Source of the DNA: Streptomyces sp. NBC_00250
GTDB taxonomy: Bacteria; Actinomycetota; Actinomycetes; Streptomycetales; Streptomycetaceae
Assembly (NCBI RefSeq): GCF_036192275.1
Contig: NZ_CP108088.1
Location: 8,976,001 to 9,040,000 of the forward strand
DNA length: 64,000 nucleotides
Direction of reading: 5' to 3'
Shown one piece after another: positions 59,910 through 64,000 of the stretch (the first letter of the stretch is position 1; the number at the start of each line of letters is the position of its first letter). The notes beneath the pieces are model-generated. The model saw only the letters and a list, made by a program, of their open reading frames with translations. It was not told the DNA's origin and did not search any database. The position numbers and the translations under genes are program-made.

Positions 59910-60341
59910 ATGCTTCGTCGTTCCGTCGCAGTCTCCGCGTCCGCTCTCCTGTGTCTCGCCGGCACCGCCGGTGTCGCGGAAGCCCGGACCGAAAGTCTGT
60001 ACGCGCCCTCCGCCGTCGTGCTGAGCATCGGCAAGGGCACCGACGCGAGTTCGGCCACCGTCCTGCGGGCGGTCACGCTCAGCTGTGCGCCGACCGCCGG
60101 CGGAACGCACCCCGCCCCCGAGGCCGCCTGCGCCGAGCTCAAGGCCACGTCCGAGGACGGCGCCTTCGCGGGGCTGCTGGCCTCGCCGGAGCCGGACCGC
60201 ATGTGCCCGCAGCACTTCGACCCCGTCACCGTCACCGTGGACGGAGTGTGGGAGGGGTCCCGCACGTCCTGGCAGTACACCTTCGCCAACGCTTGCGCCA
60301 TGGGCGTCACCCTGAACGGAGGAGCGGCCTTCGCGTTCTGA
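59910..60341 (+). CDS. SSI-family subtilisin inhibitor
   Basis: A 143-residue secreted Streptomyces subtilisin inhibitor. A signal peptide covers about residues 1-26 (SASALLCLAGTAGVAEA). The mature part has YAPSAVVLSIGKG, VTLSCAPTAGGTHPAPEAAC and the reactive loop RMCPQHFDPVTVTVDGVW. The disulfide cysteines (60, 74, 99 and about 128) are present. The P1 residue in the C-P-x position is Gln101, where Met, Lys or Arg is usual, so the target protease may differ. It stands alone. Confidence 0.93.
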   Translation: MLRRSVAVSASALLCLAGTAGVAEARTESLYAPSAVVLSIGKGTDASSATVLRAVTLSCAPTAGGTHPAPEAACAELKATSEDGAFAGLLASPEPDRMCPQHFDPVTVTVDGVWEGSRTSWQYTFANACAMGVTLNGGAAFAF

Positions 60342-60413
60342 CCGGCTCAGACGGGCCGCACCCGGGGGTCGCGTCGGCCGAAGGCGAGCGGGGGTGCATG
60401 AAGCGTGCGGCAG

Positions 60414-60530
60414 GCGGGGGCAGATGTCGTGATCGTCGGCGCGGGAGTGCTCGGTTACTCTCTCGCCTTCATGGTCAAACCATTCCTCGCCGAGCCGCTG
60501 GCCACCGAATCCCGCATGCGCCCCCGCTGA
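60414..60530 (+). pseudogene. N-terminal relic of an FAD/NAD-binding oxidoreductase
   Basis: The plus strand reads GADVVIVGAGVLGYSLAFMV then a stop at 60530. The GAGVLG motif is a dinucleotide-binding start typical of FAD-dependent oxidoreductases. Only about 35 residues remain. Confidence 0.35.
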
Positions 60531-60567
60531 CCGGTGCCTGGCCCGAGACGCTGGCGCAGGCCGGTGG

Positions 60568-60873
60568 ATGGCGGAGTTCTATGTGCAGGAGCCGCCCGGA
60601 TGTGTCCTGCCACCCGAACGCGCACCGCTCGGCTACGAGCACGACGAGCCAGTCCTCCTCAAACTCGTCACCGACCACCTCGACTGCCTGCACCGCGTCC
60701 AGGACGGCCCCCGAGGCGAGAAGCACGTGGCCGATCTCGGACTTCGCCCGGTTGGCTTCGTTCATTTCAACCGGCTCTGGCTCAACTCCTTTGAGCCGGA
60801 GCCCTTCTACCGACAGCGCCCATCGGCGGCAGTGCCGCCTCCTCGGTGGATCTCCTCGCCGACGTGTCCGTAG
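60568..60873 (+). CDS. Small hypothetical protein, perhaps a fragment
   Basis: A 101-residue frame beginning MAEFYVQEPPGCVLPPERAP and continuing with EPVLLKLVTDHLDCLHRVQD and LGLRPVGFVHFNRLWLNSFE. The composition is protein-like up to about residue 85, then low-quality. I do not recognise the family. It may be the remainder of a longer gene. Confidence 0.4.
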   Translation: MAEFYVQEPPGCVLPPERAPLGYEHDEPVLLKLVTDHLDCLHRVQDGPRGEKHVADLGLRPVGFVHFNRLWLNSFEPEPFYRQRPSAAVPPPRWISSPTCP

Positions 60874-60905
60874 ATCCGTCCTGAGCGTTCAGCCGAAAAA
60901 GAGCC

Positions 60906-61481
60906 GTGCCGCGTGTGGCAGAAGTGACACCATGCGATGTCATGGCAGACAAAGGTGGTACTGCGTACCAGGCAGGCCAGACCGGGCTCATCGTCCGGAT
61001 CCCCGAGGCGGAGTCCGCTGTCCGGCGGTGGCGTGAACAGTTGGACCCCTCAGCCCAGGCCGGGGTTCCAGCACATGTCACCGTGCTCTTCCCGTTTCTC
61101 GACGAGAGCCGAACGGATTCGGGCGTCCACTCCGCTCTCGCGGACGTGATGGGAAGTCACCATGCCTTTGACCTGCGGTTCGAGAGGTGTGGACGGTTCC
61201 CGGGGGTGTCGTATCTCGTTCCCGAGCCCGACGCCCAGTTGCGGCAGCTCACCCAGGCGATCGCTGATCGATGGCCCGAGGCCCCTCCGTACGGGGGACG
61301 GTTCACCGAGATCGTCCCGCACCTGACCATTGCTCAAGGCCAGAAAGATGCCGTCCTTGAGAAGATCGAGGCCGATCTCGCCGGAGGGCTCCCGTTCACC
61401 TCGCACGTCTCGTCGGTTGAACTCATCGCGTACGACGGCACGAACTGGAAGGAAAGAGCGTCATTCGCACTCTCGCAATGA
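60906..61481 (+). CDS. 2'-5' RNA ligase/cyclic phosphodiesterase family protein
   Basis: A 191-residue 2H phosphoesterase. Both HxT motifs are present: VPAHVTVLFPFLDE and IVPHLTIAQGQKD, about 90 residues apart. The family hydrolyses or forms 2',3'-cyclic phosphate or 2'-5' RNA bonds. GTG 60906 is the longest start; GTG 60915 or ATG 60942 are alternatives, as no ribosome site is clear. The central FRFERCGRF-like strand is typical. Confidence 0.82.
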   Translation: MPRVAEVTPCDVMADKGGTAYQAGQTGLIVRIPEAESAVRRWREQLDPSAQAGVPAHVTVLFPFLDESRTDSGVHSALADVMGSHHAFDLRFERCGRFPGVSYLVPEPDAQLRQLTQAIADRWPEAPPYGGRFTEIVPHLTIAQGQKDAVLEKIEADLAGGLPFTSHVSSVELIAYDGTNWKERASFALSQ

Positions 61482-61660
61482 GCACCGCCTGAAAGCTCCG
61501 GCTAGCTGAGGGCCGTCCCGGAATCCAGTGCTGGGCTGGGGCGCCACTGCACCAGGGCGGGAAGTGGCGGCTACTGGCCTGGTACTTGCGTTCGGTGCCC
61601 GCCCCGGGAAGAGTTTCGCGGACGCCGTTCGGAGCGAAGTCGTGGGAGCAGGGCAGAGAG

Positions 61661-62230
61661 ATGTGTGTGATGGATGCGGCGGTCAAAGAGGCTGCCGTTG
61701 CGCGGTTCCTCCGCGAGTATCCGCAGATGGAGCGAGCTGCATGCGACCACCCCGCGCTGCTGGGCTGCACGGATGTCGACTGGTCACGGATTCCCGGGTG
61801 CCCTGCCGGGATCCCGGTCCTGCTCCGCGGTCTCCTGGATGAGGTAGCCGGCCCCGCGGCTCTGCCCGTACTGGAGAACGTCCTGATGAACAGCGTCTTC
61901 CACGTGAGCGCCGTGATGCCGGCCGTCCTGCCCTTCCTGATCCGCCTGGCAGCTGTCCCCGACATCGCGGTGCGGTCCGACCTGGTAGAATTCTTGGTCC
62001 TCGCCGCGGATCTGTCTCTGCCCGTCGACGCCGACGATGAACGCCAGGTGCTGCTGCTCGGGAAGGACTGCGATCACCCGGAACGCGAGTGGTGCAGGGC
62101 GGCCTTCGCCGCACACGCGTCCGACCTGCACGCGTTGCTGGAGGAGGGAACCCTTCCGAACGGACTGATCAGCGTGGACGACCGCGAGTGCCTGCTCAGG
62201 GCTGTGGAACCGCAGCGACGTCCATCCTGA
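61661..62230 (+). CDS. Hypothetical protein (189 aa)
   Basis: A mostly helical soluble protein: MCVMDAAVKEAAVARFLREY, PALLGCTDVDWSRIPGCPAG, LLDEVAGPAALPVLENVLMN and VRSDLVEFLVLAADLSLPVD. The regular helices resemble HEAT-like repeats, but the family is not recognised. The ATG at 61661 follows CAGAGAG. A further in-frame extension upstream is possible but looks less natural. Confidence 0.55.
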   Translation: MCVMDAAVKEAAVARFLREYPQMERAACDHPALLGCTDVDWSRIPGCPAGIPVLLRGLLDEVAGPAALPVLENVLMNSVFHVSAVMPAVLPFLIRLAAVPDIAVRSDLVEFLVLAADLSLPVDADDERQVLLLGKDCDHPEREWCRAAFAAHASDLHALLEEGTLPNGLISVDDRECLLRAVEPQRRPS

Positions 62231-62329
62231 CTGCCCGCAGGCCGGCACTGCAGCACTGCACCCTGTACGTCGCACTGACGCTGAGCTGCGCGAACGCTCA
62301 CCGCTCTCGAACAGCGCCCCTCCGCGCCT

Positions 62330-62374
62330 CTCCGCGACGACCGTGGTCGCGCCGTCGACACCGAGTCCTGGGGC
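62330..62374 (+). repeat. Second copy of the 45-bp segment
   Basis: Matches 54500-54544 at 40 of 45 positions. Here the frame continues SWGNGGVEHRLFLPG. The preceding gene ends at 62230. Confidence 0.6.
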
Positions 62375-62487
62375 AACGGCGGTGTCGAACACCGGCTCTT
62401 CTTGCCCGGCAGAGCGAGGACCGCTCCTGGCAAGGGGAGGGCGGCTGGGCCTGCTCCCAGAGTGGCCCGGGCCGGTGCCGTGCGGCG

Positions 62488-62699
62488 TCAGGCGAAGAAG
62501 GACGTGAACTCGGCCGGCATGATCCTCCGGTCGCCATCGGAGTCGGCGCCCCGGACGAAGTCGGCGAGCTTCATGTTCTGGAGGGTGCGCCGTGGGTCTG
62601 GCCGTAGTCCCTCAGTTCCCGCAGCCGGATTTCCCGTCACCGTCGGTGTCGATCGTCGCGAACAGGTCCTTGGCCTCGGCATTGGCCAGCTTGTCCATG
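62488..62699 (-). pseudogene. EF-hand protein with frameshift
   Basis: MDKLANAEAKDLFATIDTDG begins a calcium-binding EF-hand (DTDGDGK). The frame is then lost (SGCGN and stop). A second EF-hand, MKLADFVRGADSDGDRRIMP ending AEFTSFFA, lies in the other frame up to 62488. A small deletion or shift between the two hands has broken the gene. Confidence 0.6.
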
Positions 62700-62870
62700 G
62701 TTTCTTCCTGCCTGTCTGTCGTTGGGTTGCCGGTTTCGGTGGTGCCGCAGGGTACCGCCGTGGTGGAGACCGGCCCGATCTGCCAGGGCGTGTCTCTCTC
62801 GGGAGCCCGTGGTGAGTTGCCTCCGTCCGAGGGCCTGGGCAACGCCTGGCGCCCGCCCATCTCCGGACTG

Positions 62871-62906
62871 CTGCGGGGCCGACTCCGAAAGGAATCGGCC
62901 CCGCAG
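62871..62906 (-). terminator. Strong hairpin after the small secreted protein gene
   Basis: A 16-bp stem with one mismatch and a GAAA tetraloop (CTGCGGGGCCGA... / ...TCGGCCCCGCAG). It lies 24 bases downstream of the minus-strand stop at 62930. Confidence 0.85.
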
Positions 62907-62929
62907 TCCCTGGTTGCTGGACCGAGTGG

Positions 62930-63169
62930 TCAGCCGGTGCTGTGATCGATGACGTTGCCGTTGGAGCAGTTGTTCTTGTGGTTGCCTGTCCAGTCGCTCA
63001 GGGCGGGTACGACCGCGAGCTCCTGGATGCAGACGTCGGCGGCGGTGAAGTTCCAGTTGTTGGCGGCGTTGACGCCGCTGCCGAAGTTGCTGTCGTTGTC
63101 GGCGTGGGCCGGAGAGGCGAGCGCGAGGCCCGTGAAGGCCAGGGCAGTGATGGCGATGATCTTCTTCAC
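62930..63169 (-). CDS. Small secreted protein (79 aa)
   Basis: An exported peptide with a clear signal sequence (MKKIIAITALAFTGLALASP) cleaved near AHA. The mature part is rich in Asn (SNFGSGVNAANNWNFTAADV, NHKNNCSNGNVIDHSTG) and has two Cys residues that could form a disulfide. It belongs to a group of small streptomycete secreted proteins without known function. A strong terminator follows. Confidence 0.8.
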   Translation of the reverse strand: MKKIIAITALAFTGLALASPAHADNDSNFGSGVNAANNWNFTAADVCIQELAVVPALSDWTGNHKNNCSNGNVIDHSTG

Positions 63170-63266
63170 GGTTCGCCAACCGGCTGCCAGGGCTCCTGGT
63201 CACGGGGTACGGGAGCGAATCCCCCGCACGGCGCTCGCACCCCCTGCGTCCGGGGTGTGCCCGAGC

Positions 63267-64000
63267 TCAGGCGGCCCGGCGGTTGCCCTCGGCGTCGCAG
63301 GGCAGCTCGGAGGCCGGGTGGTTGGCCGTGAAGTCCCGGGTGGCCTGCCGTTCGGCCTCGGTGGTCGCGACCGGATCGACGTTGATGATGCCGCCGAAGG
63401 GGCGGTCGACGTCCCGGATGATGCACAGGGCGGTCGTGAGCAAGGCGGTGATCACCACGAGGGTGATCAGTTGGCCTCGGTTGTTCCTGTGGGGCAGACA
63501 GACGCCGAGGGCGACCACGGTGATGGTCGGGGTGGCGAGGAGGAACCAGAGGATGGCGCTGGGGATGCTGGCGGTGGCCTGGGTGAGGAGTTCCTCGCGT
63601 TCGTCGGAGCGTTTGTTGTCGGCGGCGATCAGCATGCCGAAGACCGGCTTGCCATCCAGCGTTCGGAAGGTTGTGCGGAAGTCCGCCGACCAGACGCTCG
63701 GCGCCGGGGAGCCTTTGCCGTCTGCCATGGCCGACCATTCCTGGGTGCGGACGGCGCGTGCGTAGCAGACGGCGGCGGACTGGATCTGTGCGTGCTGGGC
63801 CTCGGGCGCGTACTCGGCGGTCTCCACGAGCTGGTCCAGAGCCCGGGCCTCGCCGCGTGACGCGACCTCGGCCTTGCCGTAAGAGCCGTTTGGCCGTGAC
63901 CAGGACGAAGGCGAGCAGGAGGACCGTCAGCGTCAGCAGTGGGCCCACCCACCTGGCCGGCAGAAAGGCCAGGGCCCGTCGACAAAGCCTGCTGGCACGC
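63267..64000 (-). pseudogene. DUF4239 (bestrophin-like) membrane protein with a one-base insertion, cut by the window
   Basis: The C-terminal part METAEYAPEAQHAQIQSAAV to ITLVVITALLTTALCIIRDV and a TANHPASELPC end is typical of DUF4239 proteins with two membrane helices. The N-terminal helix WVGPLLTLTVLLLAFVLVTA is in another frame. The join reads best as VTA-NGSYGKAEVASRGEA if one A is removed near 63885-63888. Thus there is a one-base insertion, real or a sequencing error. The gene runs off the window end. Confidence 0.65.

Noticed and set aside
1..64000. CRISPR arrays and tRNA/rRNA genes
   Set aside because: No regular direct repeats with spacers and no cloverleaf or rRNA-like sequence was noticed on reading; not tested by a program.

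Overview
The window looks like chromosomal DNA of a streptomycete. It is very GC-rich, with many GTG starts and ATGA/GTGA four-base gene overlaps. It also carries a subtilisin-inhibitor (SSI) family protein, a StrR-type regulator with a rare TTA codon, several Streptomyces-type small hypothetical proteins, and IS5-family insertion sequences.

Region 1 (1-8413) is a worn accessory stretch. It holds a response regulator cut by the window edge, two small hypothetical genes, and relics of a repeat protein, an MFS transporter and a zinc alcohol dehydrogenase. Three IS5-type units lie here. One (3535-4872) has good inverted repeats and appears to carry a passenger gene. The other two are decayed. 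A cold-shock gene with a strong terminator follows (8414-8665).

Region 2 (8847-46263) is a biosynthetic gene cluster with several transcription units. (a) The minus-strand set 12489->8847 encodes a protein of unknown family, a ferredoxin, a haem-oxygenase-like diiron oxidase candidate and a KASIII-like enzyme. (b) The plus set 12795->19191 encodes an HpcH/HpaI aldolase, cupin, alpha/beta hydrolase, carrier protein, two GNAT acetyltransferases, an AMP ligase and a VOC protein. (c) A minus-strand hydroxyisobutyrate-dehydrogenase-type enzyme lies divergent to the plus set 20582->26128, which encodes an MbtH-A-PCP protein, a thioester reductase, a GcvT-like enzyme and a P450. (d) Two ABC exporter half-subunits follow. 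(e) The plus set 30294->35912 encodes an AMP ligase, a PLP decarboxylase fused to an acyl-CoA-dehydrogenase-fold domain, a carrier protein and a stand-alone condensation domain. (f) The tightly overlapping minus set 42600->36031 encodes 6-phosphogluconolactonase, ROK kinase, 2-epi-5-epi-valiolone synthase (EEVS), MDR dehydrogenase, DegT aminotransferase, ribulose-phosphate epimerase and a HAD phosphatase. (g) Last come an arylamine-N-acetyltransferase-type protein, a GH3 N-acetylhexosaminidase and a StrR/NovG-type regulator.

Read together, pentose-phosphate enzymes would supply sedoheptulose 7-phosphate to EEVS. The resulting C7 cyclitol could then be oxidised, aminated and acylated. A second arm resembles the amino-acyl-carrier-protein decarboxylation seen in beta-amino-acid starter pathways, and a third arm is a one-module NRPS with reductive release. 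The final product is not predictable from sequence alone and I do not match the whole set to a known cluster. One perfect StrR-type palindrome and four half-sites lie in the cluster's promoter regions.

Region 3 (46264-64000) is ordinary or decaying accessory DNA. It holds an S1-domain protein, a DUF5954-type protein, a secreted FG-GAP protein, a lipoprotein, an allene-oxide-cyclase-barrel protein, an AraC regulator, an SSI-type inhibitor, a 2'-5' RNA ligase-type protein and small secreted or membrane proteins. Between them are several pseudogenes and a truncated IS5-type element wedged between two broken genes.
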